From Alectryocaccomicrobium faecavium (GTDB lineage: Bacteria; Bacillota; Clostridia; Christensenellales; Aristaeellaceae): a DNA stretch of 19,280 bases. The notes under the pieces are model-generated. The model did not search any database, was not told the origin of the DNA, and saw only the letters and a list, made by a program, of their open reading frames with translations. Within the stretch, counting starts at the first letter, position 1. Each line of letters begins with the position of its first letter. The translations under genes and the position numbers were made by a program. The stretch lies in assembly GCA_018713425.1 (NCBI GenBank), contig DVOT01000211.1, positions 1 through 19,280 of the forward strand. The letters are read 5' to 3'. This document shows positions 8,118-14,638 of the stretch, piece by piece.

Positions 8118-9383
8118 TTAGCGAATCACATCAAAGCCCGTGTACTTGCGCAGCACTTCCGGCACGACAACGCTGCCATCGCCCTGCTGGAATTGCTCCA
8201 CAATCGCGGGCATCAGGCGGCTGGTGGCCAGGCCGGAACCGTTGAGCGTGTGTACGTATTCGATTTTTTTGGTTTGCGCGCGGCGGAAGCGAATGTTGCC
8301 GCGGCGCGCCTGATAATCGCGCGCGTTGGAAACGCTGGAGCATTCCTTGTATTCGTTCATGCTGGGCAGCCACAGCTCGATATCGTAAGTGGTCGCCATG
8401 GAAGCCGAGCAATCGCCCGCCGCCAGCTTGGAGAGCCGGTAGTGCAGGCCCAGGCCTTCCACCAGCGCGCAGGCCTTATCGATCAATTCGTGCAGCGCCT
8501 TGGTGCTGTCCTCCGGGCGGGTATACTGGAACATTTCAATTTTGTTGAACTGGTGCCCGCGGATCATGCCGCGCTCGCTGGCGCGGTAGGTACCCGCCTC
8601 GCGCCGGTAGCAGGGCGTGTAGGCAAAGAGCTTGCGCGGCAGCATGGATTCATCCAAAATTTCGTCGCGATACAGGTTGATCAGCGCGGTTTCCGCCGTG
8701 GGCAGCAGGAAGCGGAAGCCCTCTTCGGTGAGGCGGTATACGTCTTCCTCAAATTTGGGGAACTGGCCCGCGGTGAGCCCGCACTCGTAGGTGAGCAGGT
8801 GGGGCGGGAGCATGAATTCGTAACCGTCCTTCAAATGGGTTTCCACAAAATAATTCAGCAGCGCCCATTCCAGGATCGCGCCCTTGCCGGTGTAGAGCCA
8901 AAATCCATTGCCGCCCATTTTTACGCCGCGTTCGTAGTCGATTAGGCCAAGCTTGGTGCAAAGATCCACGTGGTTCTGTGGCTCATAATCCCATTCGGGT
9001 TTTTGGCCGTAGACCTTTACCACCTGGTTGGCCTCTTTGCCGCCAGCCTGCACGTCTTCCGCCGGCAGGTTGGGCAGGGCGAGCATAAAGGTGCGGATTT
9101 TTTCTTCCAATTGGGCCTGGCGCTCGTCCATCGCCTTCACGCGGTCCGACATGTCTTTCAACTGCGCCATCAGCGGGGCGGTGTCTTCGCCGCGCTTTTT
9201 CATGGCTGGAATTTCCTTGTTCAGCCGGTTGCGTTCCGCCTTCAGGGATTCGTTTTCGCTCAAAAGGGAGCGGCGCTCCGCGTCCCACGCGGTGAAATCG
9301 GACAGATCCAGCGTGTAGCCACGCTTGGCCAGGCCTTCAACGACAACATCAGGTTGGTTGCGCAAGAGATTCACGTCCAGCAT
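8118..9383 (-). CDS. serS: seryl-tRNA synthetase
   Basis: This 421-residue class II synthetase charges tRNA-Ser with serine in the cytoplasm. MLDVNLLRNQPDVVVEGLAK is the characteristic N-terminus. Residues about 30-105 form the long antiparallel coiled-coil arm that holds the tRNA-Ser variable arm. The catalytic core shows the serine-binding loop TAETALINLYRDE, motif 2 (CYRREAGTYRASERGMIRGH, then QFNKIEMF) and motif 3 (NGSGLATSRLMPAIVEQFQ). The length is normal. The ATG has GGAGGG at suitable spacing, directly after the T-box terminator. It is regulated by the T-box leader, so expression rises when uncharged tRNA-Ser accumulates. It appears monocistronic. Confidence 0.97.
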   Translation of the reverse strand: MLDVNLLRNQPDVVVEGLAKRGYTLDLSDFTAWDAERRSLLSENESLKAERNRLNKEIPAMKKRGEDTAPLMAQLKDMSDRVKAMDERQAQLEEKIRTFMLALPNLPAEDVQAGGKEANQVVKVYGQKPEWDYEPQNHVDLCTKLGLIDYERGVKMGGNGFWLYTGKGAILEWALLNYFVETHLKDGYEFMLPPHLLTYECGLTAGQFPKFEEDVYRLTEEGFRFLLPTAETALINLYRDEILDESMLPRKLFAYTPCYRREAGTYRASERGMIRGHQFNKIEMFQYTRPEDSTKALHELIDKACALVEGLGLHYRLSKLAAGDCSASMATTYDIELWLPSMNEYKECSSVSNARDYQARRGNIRFRRAQTKKIEYVHTLNGSGLATSRLMPAIVEQFQQGDGSVVVPEVLRKYTGFDVIR

Positions 9384-9396
9384 TTTCTATCCCTCC

Positions 9397-9620
9397 AAAA
9401 AAATTGCGCCCCTGCCATGCAGGGGCGATTGCTCGCGGTGCCACCCTTATGCGCGAAAGCGCGTGCGCTTTCGCCTCGTTGCGGTGGTATCGGGCCGCGG
9501 CCCGGTTCACTCCTCGTGAACGGCTCCGGAATGGAAAGCTCCGCCGCCTTTTGCTGGCTTGCACCCACCGCCAGCTCTCTGCCAAAAGGCCTTGCGAAAC
9601 CCATTTCCTTCATCGCTTTG
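9397..9620 (-). promoter_or_regulatory. T-box leader of serS with antiterminator/terminator
   Basis: The minus strand carries the diagnostic T-box sequence AGGGTGGCACCGCG (9434-9447). A terminator follows: a 9-bp stem (9407-9415 with 9419-9427) and seven T (9397-9403). Upstream is a Stem I: AGAGAG followed by a GCTGG/CCAGC hairpin with GGTG in its loop, enclosed by CCTTTTG/CAAAAGG pairing. The likely specifier is UCC (minus strand, 9533-9535, in the context TTTCCATT), though a nearby AGC is also a serine codon, so the exact codon is uncertain. Uncharged tRNA-Ser should stabilise the antiterminator and allow serS transcription. The 5' end is estimated from the promoter. Confidence 0.92.
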
Positions 9621-9626
9621 TCTTTC

Positions 9627-9654
9627 ATTATAGCCATATTTGCGCCAATTGCAA
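9627..9654 (-). promoter_or_regulatory. promoter of the serS T-box transcript
   Basis: On the minus strand TTGCAA (9649-9654) and a perfect TATAAT (9627-9632) are separated by 16 bp. This puts the transcript start near 9620, giving a leader of about 240 nt that contains the whole T-box. Confidence 0.75.
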
Positions 9655-9923
9655 GGGAAAACGGCAGATTTTACATCGCTTGCGCCTGACCGACCGAAGA
9701 AATCAGGCTGTCCAAAAACCCAGGAGAGCGCGCGAGAGCCGGAGCCCTCTCGCAGTAAAATCGTCCCCGGCGGCGTGTACGGCGGGGGCGCACGAAGGCC
9801 GCGCGCAGTGCGCGAAACAGGCCGTAGTAAGCCCAATGAAGCAGGGAGAGCCGCAAGCGAGCTTGCGAGCGGCGGAGGCCCAAAGGGCTGAAGTGGCGAG
9901 CACACGGAGCGAAGCGAAGTCCG

Positions 9924-9977
9924 CAGGGGCAACCCCTCAGTCGGCTAGCGCCGACAGCTCCCCTTGCACAGGGGAGC
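9924..9977. repeat. triple-hairpin insert inside copy A
   Basis: Three small perfect hairpins follow one another: AGGGG/CCCCT with loop CAA (9924-9936), GTCGGC/GCCGAC with loop TAGC (9940-9955), and GCTCCCCT/AGGGGAGC with loop TGCAC (9957-9977). This CCCCTCAGTCGG...GACAGCTCCCCT pattern resembles an interspersed intergenic repeat I recall from gut Clostridia genomes. It is absent from copy B. Confidence 0.75.
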
Positions 9978-10298
9978 CTTTGGGGCCGCCGAAGACGGCA
10001 CGGTGCGAAGATGCAGGACGACCATTGCGAACTGTGGATGTGGCAGTGGCGGGGGGCGCACGAAGCGCGCGCCCAGTGGGACGGAGCTTCGCCGCGCGCA
10101 GTGCGCGGAACAGGCGAAGCGGAAGTCCAATGAACAAGGGAGCGTTGCAAGCCGTTAGGCGCTGCAAGGCGACCATTGTGAATTGTGGAACGAAGCAGCG
10201 CGAAGTAAGCCCAATAAGCAAGGGAGGGCCGCAAGCGAGCTCTGCGAGCGCAGCGAACCGACCATTGCGAATTGTGGATAGTAAACTCTCCCGCCACC

Positions 10299-10328
10299 AG
10301 CTTGGCAAAAAGACTTTTTTGACAAGCT
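10299..10328. repeat. terminal hairpin module of copy A
   Basis: The 13-nt arms AGCTTGGCAAAAA and TTTTTGACAAGCT pair with one mismatch. The same module is perfect in copy B (14361-14390). It marks one end of both composite repeats and here abuts the ispE promoter region. Confidence 0.8.
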
Positions 10329-10352
10329 GATGCATGGGAATTTACATGCGTT

Positions 10353-10361
10353 TGATATACT
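10353..10361 (+). promoter_or_regulatory. candidate extended -10 promoter of ispE
   Basis: TGATATACT matches an extended -10 (TGN-TATAAT with one mismatch) 26 bp before the ispE start. There is no convincing -35 at normal spacing. A TTGACA within the terminal hairpin of copy A (10320-10325) lies 30 bp away, too far to serve this -10. Confidence 0.45.
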
Positions 10362-10387
10362 AAACCCAAAAGAGGGGAGGGGTGCAT

Positions 10388-11230
10388 ATGGCGATCCTGA
10401 TGCTGGCGCACGCGAAGATCAACTGGGCGCTGGAAGTGACAGGCGTGCGGCCGGATGGCTACCACGCGCTGGATATGCTGATGCAGCGCATCGACCTGGC
10501 GGATGAATTGTTTATGGAACCCGCGCGCTGGATTTCGCTCACGGTGGATGGAAAAAGCATCCCTTCTGGGGGACGCAATCTGGTGGTGCGCGCGGCAAAC
10601 GCGCTGAACGAGTATATGGGAACGCGCAGAGGCGCGCGCATTCGCCTAAAAAAGCGCATCCCTGTGCGCGCGGGGCTGGGCGGCGGCAGCGCGGATTGCG
10701 CCGCGGCGCTTCTGGGGCTCAATCGCATGTGGCGCTTGAACCTTCCGGAGAGCAAGCTTATGGAAATTGGCTTGCGGCTGGGGGCGGATGTGCCCTATCT
10801 TTTGCGGGGCGGATTTGCGCGCGTGCGCGGCATTGGCGATGAATTGACGCCGCTGGATGGCGCGCGTTCTGTGCCGCTGGTGCTGGTTCGCCCGGGAGGC
10901 GGCTTGTCGACGCCGCACGTTTTTGCGGAATACGACCGTATGGCGCAAGCGCGTGGCGAAATCGATATCGAAGGCGCGTATCGCGCGCTGGCTTGTGGGG
11001 ACTTGCATACGTATGATCGCCTGAGCGGCAACGCGTTGGAGGCGCCGGCGCGCAAGCTTATGCCGGAAATTGGCAGAGTTATGGAGCGGCTGCGCATGGA
11101 GGGCGCCGTGGCCGTGCGCATGAGCGGCAGCGGTTCCACGGTTTTTGGCGCATTTGAAAGCGCGGACGCCGCGCAAAAAGCGCATGAGGCGCTGCCAGGT
11201 TCCGTGCTGGCCCGCACGATTGTCCAATAA
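10388..11230 (+). CDS. ispE: 4-diphosphocytidyl-2-C-methyl-D-erythritol kinase
   Basis: This 280-residue GHMP kinase performs the ATP-dependent 2-phosphorylation of CDP-methylerythritol in the MEP route to isoprenoid precursors, in the cytoplasm. The N-terminal AHAKINWAL carries the conserved Lys10. The ATP loop PVRAGLGGGSADCAAALLGL begins at residue 92. GADVPYLL carries the catalytic Asp134, and MSGSGSTVFGAF near residue 245 is the third GHMP motif. ATG at 10388 is preferred over GTG at 10382 because GGGGAGG at about 10374-10380 has correct spacing only for the ATG. The length is typical. In many Firmicutes ispE lies near sporulation or purR/spoVG genes; here it precedes spoIIR. It may share read-through with the cluster below if the weak terminator at 11231 leaks. 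Confidence 0.96.
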   Translation: MAILMLAHAKINWALEVTGVRPDGYHALDMLMQRIDLADELFMEPARWISLTVDGKSIPSGGRNLVVRAANALNEYMGTRRGARIRLKKRIPVRAGLGGGSADCAAALLGLNRMWRLNLPESKLMEIGLRLGADVPYLLRGGFARVRGIGDELTPLDGARSVPLVLVRPGGGLSTPHVFAEYDRMAQARGEIDIEGAYRALACGDLHTYDRLSGNALEAPARKLMPEIGRVMERLRMEGAVAVRMSGSGSTVFGAFESADAAQKAHEALPGSVLARTIVQ

Positions 11231-11263
11231 CCGCGCAAATTTTTCCTTTCGCGGCGATTTTTT
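11231..11263 (+). terminator. weak terminator-like hairpin after ispE
   Basis: CCGCG (11231-11235) pairs with CGCGG (11250-11254). The stem can be extended by AAA/TTT across a one-base bulge and is followed by T6 (11258-11263). The stem is short, so termination may be partial. Confidence 0.4.
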
Positions 11264-11264
11264 C

Positions 11265-11294
11265 GCATAAATTCGTTGAAAATGGCCGACGCTA
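11265..11294 (+). promoter_or_regulatory. candidate forespore sigma (SigF/SigG-like) promoter of spoIIR
   Basis: GCATA (11265-11269), the usual -35 of SigF/SigG promoters, is followed after 18 bp by GACGCTA (11288-11294), a partial match to the SigG -10 CATnMTA. The position fits a start near 11301, ahead of the spoIIR ribosome site. No good sigma-A promoter is seen in this gap. The call rests mostly on context. Confidence 0.35.
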
Positions 11295-11329
11295 ATGGCA
11301 CAAATCCGTGATGATGCAGGAGGTTGTGC

Positions 11330-11902
11330 GTGAAGCGTCGGTTTTTGTTTGGGCTTGCCGTTATGGTCGCGCTGTGCGCGGTTGCGCAGGTGGGCGCGGC
11401 GGAGGAATATCGGATTTTGGCAGAGGACCTTCCGGTGGAAGAGTACGTTCGCTTGCATATACTCGCCAATTCGGATAGCGAGGAAGATCAGGCGCTCAAG
11501 CTGAAAGTGCGCGATGCAGTGCTCGATTGCGCGCGGGAACTCTTGGGCGATACATGCTCTGCGGACGATGCGTATGCGATTTTGGGCGAAAAGATTTCGC
11601 TGGTGGAAACGTGCGCCCGGCAGGCGGCGGAAGACGCCGGATTTTTTGGCGAAGTGCGCGCGCAAGTGGGCGTTTTCGAGTTTCCAGACCGGCAGTATGG
11701 CGATTTGCTGGTGCCGGCTGGCGAATATCGCGCGGTGCGCGTGTTGCTGGGCGCGGGCGAGGGCCACAATTGGTGGTGCGTAATTTATCCCACCCTGTGC
11801 GCCATCGATGAAAAGGGCGAATTTGTGCAGGAACGCGCGGAAATCGTCTTTTATTCCAGCATTGGACGCTGGTTGCGTTCCGCGCTGGGAGGTGGCCAGT
11901 GA
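11330..11902 (+). CDS. spoIIR: stage II sporulation protein R
   Basis: This 190-residue secreted signalling protein is made in the forespore and needed to trigger SpoIIGA-dependent processing of pro-SigE in the mother cell (known for the Bacillus protein). A signal peptide is visible (KRRFLFGLAVMVALCAVAQV, then GAAEE). Family hallmarks are VRLHILANSDSEEDQALKLK, VRDAVLD, then FPDRQYGDLLVPAGEYRAVR and the WWCVIYPTLC segment. GTG at 11330 is chosen because AGGAGG lies 6 bases before it; an in-frame TTG at 11324 lies too close to that site. The stop overlaps the sleB start by one base (TGATG), so spoIIR, sleB and ypeB form one unit, which fits joint forespore expression. Confidence 0.95.
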   Translation: MKRRFLFGLAVMVALCAVAQVGAAEEYRILAEDLPVEEYVRLHILANSDSEEDQALKLKVRDAVLDCARELLGDTCSADDAYAILGEKISLVETCARQAAEDAGFFGEVRAQVGVFEFPDRQYGDLLVPAGEYRAVRVLLGAGEGHNWWCVIYPTLCAIDEKGEFVQERAEIVFYSSIGRWLRSALGGGQ

Positions 11903-12576
11903 TGCGGCGGTTGCTGGCTGGCGCGCTGTGCCTGGTCATTTGCCTGGGCCTTTTTGGCGCAAATGCCTTGGCGGCCGTGGTGCTTTCCGTGGGCTCGCGG
12001 GGTGAGAACGTCACCAAAGTGCAAAAGCGCCTGATTCAATACGATTATCTCGATGGTACGGCGGATGGGATTTATGGGGAGGAGACCGCCGCTGCGGTGC
12101 GGCTGTTCCAGCGGCGCAATGGGCTCAGCGTGGATGGCAAAGTCGGCCCGGCGACCGCCGCCGCCCTGGGGGTTACGCTGAGCGCATCGGGCAGCACAAG
12201 CGCTTCTTCTTCCACTGCGATTGTTTCCAGCGACCACCGGTTGCTCTCCAAATTGGTGTATGCCGAGGCGCGGGGAGAACCGTATAAAGGCATGGTGGCG
12301 GTGGCGGCGGTGGTACTCAACCGCGTGCGCAGCTCGTCTTTTCCCAACACCATTTCCGGTGTGATTTATCAGAAGGGCGCGTTTTCCTGCGTGTCCAACG
12401 GTTCCATCAACAACACGCCCAACAACCAGTCCATCCGCGCGGCGCTTGACGCGCTCAATGGCTGGGATCCCACGGGCGGTTGCCTGTATTATTATAATCC
12501 GAAGCTCACCGATGACGAATGGATTCGCACCCGCACGGTGCAAACGGTCATTGGCAACCATTATTTTGCGCGATAG
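11902..12576 (+). CDS. sleB: spore cortex-lytic enzyme SleB
   Basis: This 224-residue lytic enzyme acts on muramic-delta-lactam-containing cortex peptidoglycan during germination. The signal peptide is RRLLAGALCLVICLGLFGAN then ALA. A peptidoglycan-binding domain of the PG_binding_1 type follows at about residues 30-88 (VTKVQKRLIQYDYLDGTADG, AVRLFQRRNGLSVDGKVGPA). A Ser-rich linker of about 25 residues leads to the SleB/hydrolase_2 domain (residues 115-224), with catalytic Glu122 in VYAEARGEPYKGMVAVAAVV and the family-typical NNTPNNQSIRAALDALNGWD. The start is ATG at 11902, with GGGAGG 9 bases upstream; GTG at 11899 is possible. ypeB follows after 11 bp, the conserved sleB-ypeB pair. Confidence 0.96.
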   Translation: MRRLLAGALCLVICLGLFGANALAAVVLSVGSRGENVTKVQKRLIQYDYLDGTADGIYGEETAAAVRLFQRRNGLSVDGKVGPATAAALGVTLSASGSTSASSSTAIVSSDHRLLSKLVYAEARGEPYKGMVAVAAVVLNRVRSSSFPNTISGVIYQKGAFSCVSNGSINNTPNNQSIRAALDALNGWDPTGGCLYYYNPKLTDDEWIRTRTVQTVIGNHYFAR

Positions 12577-12587
12577 GGGGAGGAAGC

Positions 12588-13922
12588 ATGGAGCATATTC
12601 AATCCCGGCCCGACGCGCGAATGCGCTTTGCCGCCGCCGCGCTGGCGATTTTGTTGATCGCCATGGTAGCGGCCAGCGGGGCGCAGGAACTGGCTTTGAA
12701 CCGCGCGCAGTTGCAGGTTTCCGCCGTCTATCAAAAGGCGTTTTATGAATCCTGCGAGCTGATGAATGGCCTGCAGCTGAGCCTGCGCAAGCTGTTGGTC
12801 TCGGGTTCAGGAGCGCAGGAGCAGGCGCTATTGGGGGAAATTGCCCAGCAAGCGCAGGGGATAGAGAGCAATTTGGCTCTGCTGCCCCTCGGACAGGAGA
12901 CGGTTTCCAGCGCGGTGCGGTTCGTGAACCAGGTGAGCGATTACGCGCGCACGCTCACCAACCGCATCGCTACGGGCGGCGCCATCACCAGCGACGATTG
13001 GACGCAGCTCAGCACCCTTTCAGACGCGATGAGCGAGATGACCCTCCGGATGAACGACCTGCTCGCGCGCTATTTGAATGGCGAAGAAGTGTTTTCGGCG
13101 GAGGATTTTGCGGCAGCGGGCGAAGAAATGGGCTCCTCCACGCAACCGGCCGTGGATTATCCCGCGCTGCTCTATGACGGTCCGTTTTCCGAAGGCAGGG
13201 AAACCGAGGTGTTTGCCGGGTTGACCGGCGATGCCGTGACGCAAGAAGAAGCGGGCGAGCGCCTGCGCGCGTTTGCCCAGCGCGCGGCGGGGGAAGTCAG
13301 CAATCTCCAATACACGGGGGAATCGGCGATTCCGGTGGAGTGCTGGGAATTTTCGCTCATGGCGGGCGGTTATGCGCTGAGCGCCAGCGTCACCAAGCAG
13401 GGCGGGCATGTGCTCTATATGCTGCCGGAAAACGATGTGGCGCAATCGGTGCTCTCGCGCAGCGAATGCATCGATAAGGGGTTGGCCTTTTTGGCCGCGG
13501 AAGGCTTTGGCCGCATGCATGTGAGCTATTACCGCACGTACGACGGCATTATCACCGTGAATTACGCGGCCATACAGGACGATGTGGTGCTGTATCCGGA
13601 TTTGGTGAAGCTGCAAATTTCCATGCGGGACGGGGCCGTTATCGGCATAGAGGCTTCCAATTACTACGCCAACCACATTGCGCGCGAAATTGGGCAGCCC
13701 GCATTGAGCGTGAGCGACGCTGTGAGCCGCGTGAGCGACAATCTTTCCGTAAACGGCGTGCAGCTTTGCGTAATTCCGCTGGATGTGGGCGAGGCGCTGT
13801 GTTACGAATGCAGCGCGACGCGCGGCACAGAAACGTATTTGATTTATATCGACGCGAATACCGGCATGGAACGGGAAATCATGCAAGTCGTGAATGCGGG
13901 AGATGGTATCATTGCACAGTAA
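12588..13922 (+). CDS. ypeB: germination protein YpeB
   Basis: This 444-residue partner of SleB is needed in Bacillus for its stability and placement in the spore. One N-terminal membrane anchor (residues about 12-32, MRFAAAALAILLIAMVAASG) is followed by a long helical region (residues 35-190) with FYESCELMNGLQLSLRKLLV. The family motif YDGPFSEGRE comes next, then PepSY-like repeats in the C-terminal half (CYECSATRGTETYLIYIDAN, then TGMEREIMQVV). ATG at 12588 follows GGGGGAGG closely; upstream in-frame starts lie inside sleB and are rejected. The length is normal. It is co-transcribed with spoIIR and sleB, with mazF 88 bp downstream. Confidence 0.95.
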   Translation: MEHIQSRPDARMRFAAAALAILLIAMVAASGAQELALNRAQLQVSAVYQKAFYESCELMNGLQLSLRKLLVSGSGAQEQALLGEIAQQAQGIESNLALLPLGQETVSSAVRFVNQVSDYARTLTNRIATGGAITSDDWTQLSTLSDAMSEMTLRMNDLLARYLNGEEVFSAEDFAAAGEEMGSSTQPAVDYPALLYDGPFSEGRETEVFAGLTGDAVTQEEAGERLRAFAQRAAGEVSNLQYTGESAIPVECWEFSLMAGGYALSASVTKQGGHVLYMLPENDVAQSVLSRSECIDKGLAFLAAEGFGRMHVSYYRTYDGIITVNYAAIQDDVVLYPDLVKLQISMRDGAVIGIEASNYYANHIAREIGQPALSVSDAVSRVSDNLSVNGVQLCVIPLDVGEALCYECSATRGTETYLIYIDANTGMEREIMQVVNAGDGIIAQ

Positions 13923-14010
13923 CGCGGGAGTTGGCAGCAAAACCGTCGCACGCAAAGTGGGCGGCGCGCATAGTATGCGGCAGATACTGCCGTATGCGGA
14001 GCGTGAAACT

Positions 14011-14355
14011 ATGATTGCAAGAGGGGAGTTGTACAGCGCCAGCCTCGACCCGGTCGTCGGCTCGGAGCAGGGGGGCATACGCCCAGTACTCATTATACAA
14101 AACGATGTGGGGAACCGCTATAGTCCCACGGTGATCGTGTTGGCCGTAACCGGGCAGCTCGGCAAAGCGCGTTTGCCTACGCATGTGAATGTGCCGGCGC
14201 AGGGCAATGGGCTTGCGAAGGATAGCGTGGTTCTGGCGGAACAGATCCGCACGCTCGATAAGCGCCGCTTGCGGGAGCGCATAGGTACGCTTTCGCCAGA
14301 GTTGATGGAAAAAGTCAGCGAAGCGGTAAAAATTTCTCTGGGGTTTGATGTGTAG
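14011..14355 (+). CDS. MazF/PemK-family endoribonuclease toxin, no adjacent antitoxin
   Basis: This 114-residue sequence-specific mRNA interferase is close in length and layout to B. subtilis EndoA (MazF). RGELYSASLDPVVGSEQGGI, then RPVLIIQNDVGNRYSPTVIV, is the full family signature. Arg24 and Thr47 fall at the positions of the catalytic Arg and Thr of EndoA. ATG at 14011 is preceded by GGAG at 9-base spacing and matches the family N-terminus; longer in-frame starts would run into ypeB. No MazE-like (ribbon-helix-helix or AbrB) gene is visible upstream: the 88-bp gap after ypeB is too short. The gap holds a GC-rich inverted repeat (about 13974-13996). Composite repeat copy B begins 6 bp after the stop. 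Activity and antitoxin partner are unknown. Confidence 0.92.
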   Translation: MIARGELYSASLDPVVGSEQGGIRPVLIIQNDVGNRYSPTVIVLAVTGQLGKARLPTHVNVPAQGNGLAKDSVVLAEQIRTLDKRRLRERIGTLSPELMEKVSEAVKISLGFDV

Positions 14356-14360
14356 GATTC

Positions 14361-14390
14361 AGCTTGTCAAAAAAGACTTTTTGACAAGCT
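14361..14390. repeat. terminal hairpin module of copy B
   Basis: AGCTTGTCAAAAA pairs perfectly with TTTTTGACAAGCT (13 bp, 4-nt loop). It starts 5 bp after the mazF-type stop. No T run follows the stem, so it is not a canonical terminator, although it may protect the 3' end of the mRNA. Confidence 0.85.
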
Positions 14391-14544
14391 GGTGGACGGG
14401 GGAGGAAGCTATCCACAATTCGCAATGGTCACCCTGCTTCGCCTGGCGGCTTGCAGCGTTCCCTTGCTCATTGGGCTTACTTCGCGCTGCTTCGCCCACT
14501 GGGCGCGCGCTTCGTGCGCCCCCCGCCACTGCCACCCCCTCAAT

Positions 14545-14638
14545 CAGTTTCCGCTAAAATCCTACGGATTTTCGGGCGCGGAAACTGCAAAGAAACGATT
14601 TTTGCTCTGGAAAATGGAATTTTCCGGCGCAAAAATCG
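14545..14638. repeat. tandem nested hairpins in copy B
   Basis: Two hairpin-in-hairpin structures lie side by side. In the first, CAGTTTCCGC (14545-14554) pairs with GCGGAAACTG (14578-14587), enclosing AAAATCC/GGATTTT. In the second, CGATTTTTGC (14596-14605) pairs with GCAAAAATCG (14629-14638), enclosing GGAAAAT/ATTTTCC. Both outer stems are 10 bp and perfect and both inner stems 7 bp and perfect, with internal loops between. Confidence 0.85.

Larger units (their letters stand above)
9705..10328 (-). repeat. composite structured repeat, copy A
   Basis: This gene-free block fills the gap between the serS promoter and the ispE promoter. Read on the minus strand it runs: terminal 30-nt hairpin (10299-10328); boundary motif TCCACAATTCGCAATGG with three occurrences (about 10262-10280, 10170-10190, 10019-10039); unit cores with CTCCCTTG..CATTGG (10204-10226, 10121-10144, 9826-9849); a 113-nt module (10078-10190); a 41-nt module (10040-10080); a triple-hairpin insert (9924-9977); a 49-nt module (9739-9787); and the end module with TTTTTGGACAGCCTG (9705-9722). 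The three long modules recur in copy B on the opposite strand, at 110/113, 41/41 and 46/49 identity. Long open frames cross it on both strands but show no protein-like sequence. No transposase is seen. The repeat is certain; its class is unknown. Confidence 0.9.

Noticed and set aside
10019..10280. CRISPR-like array from the repeated 20-nt boundary motif
   Set aside because: Spacing is irregular (about 90-150 nt), intervening sequences are themselves repeats, and no cas gene is present.
9705..10328. Target-site duplication flanking the composite repeats
   Set aside because: Comparing the 8-10 nt on each side of copy A and of copy B shows no convincing direct repeat.
9404..10465. Long open frames on both strands across copy A (up to about 308 residues)
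   Set aside because: They cross repeat modules that also occur inverted and permuted elsewhere, have no ribosome site or domain, and consist of Arg/Ala/Cys-rich sequence typical of GC-rich non-coding DNA.
13766..14014. Short open frame ending in an ATGA overlap with the MazF-type start, as a possible antitoxin
   Set aside because: Almost all of it lies inside ypeB in another frame, it has no ribosome site, and its Arg/Cys-rich sequence does not resemble MazE or ribbon-helix-helix proteins. The ATGA overlap is probably chance.
14361..14390. Terminal hairpin as the terminator of the MazF-type gene
   Set aside because: The stem is good but no T run follows; the T stretch lies inside the stem arm, and the same module occurs before ispE where no terminator is needed in that direction.
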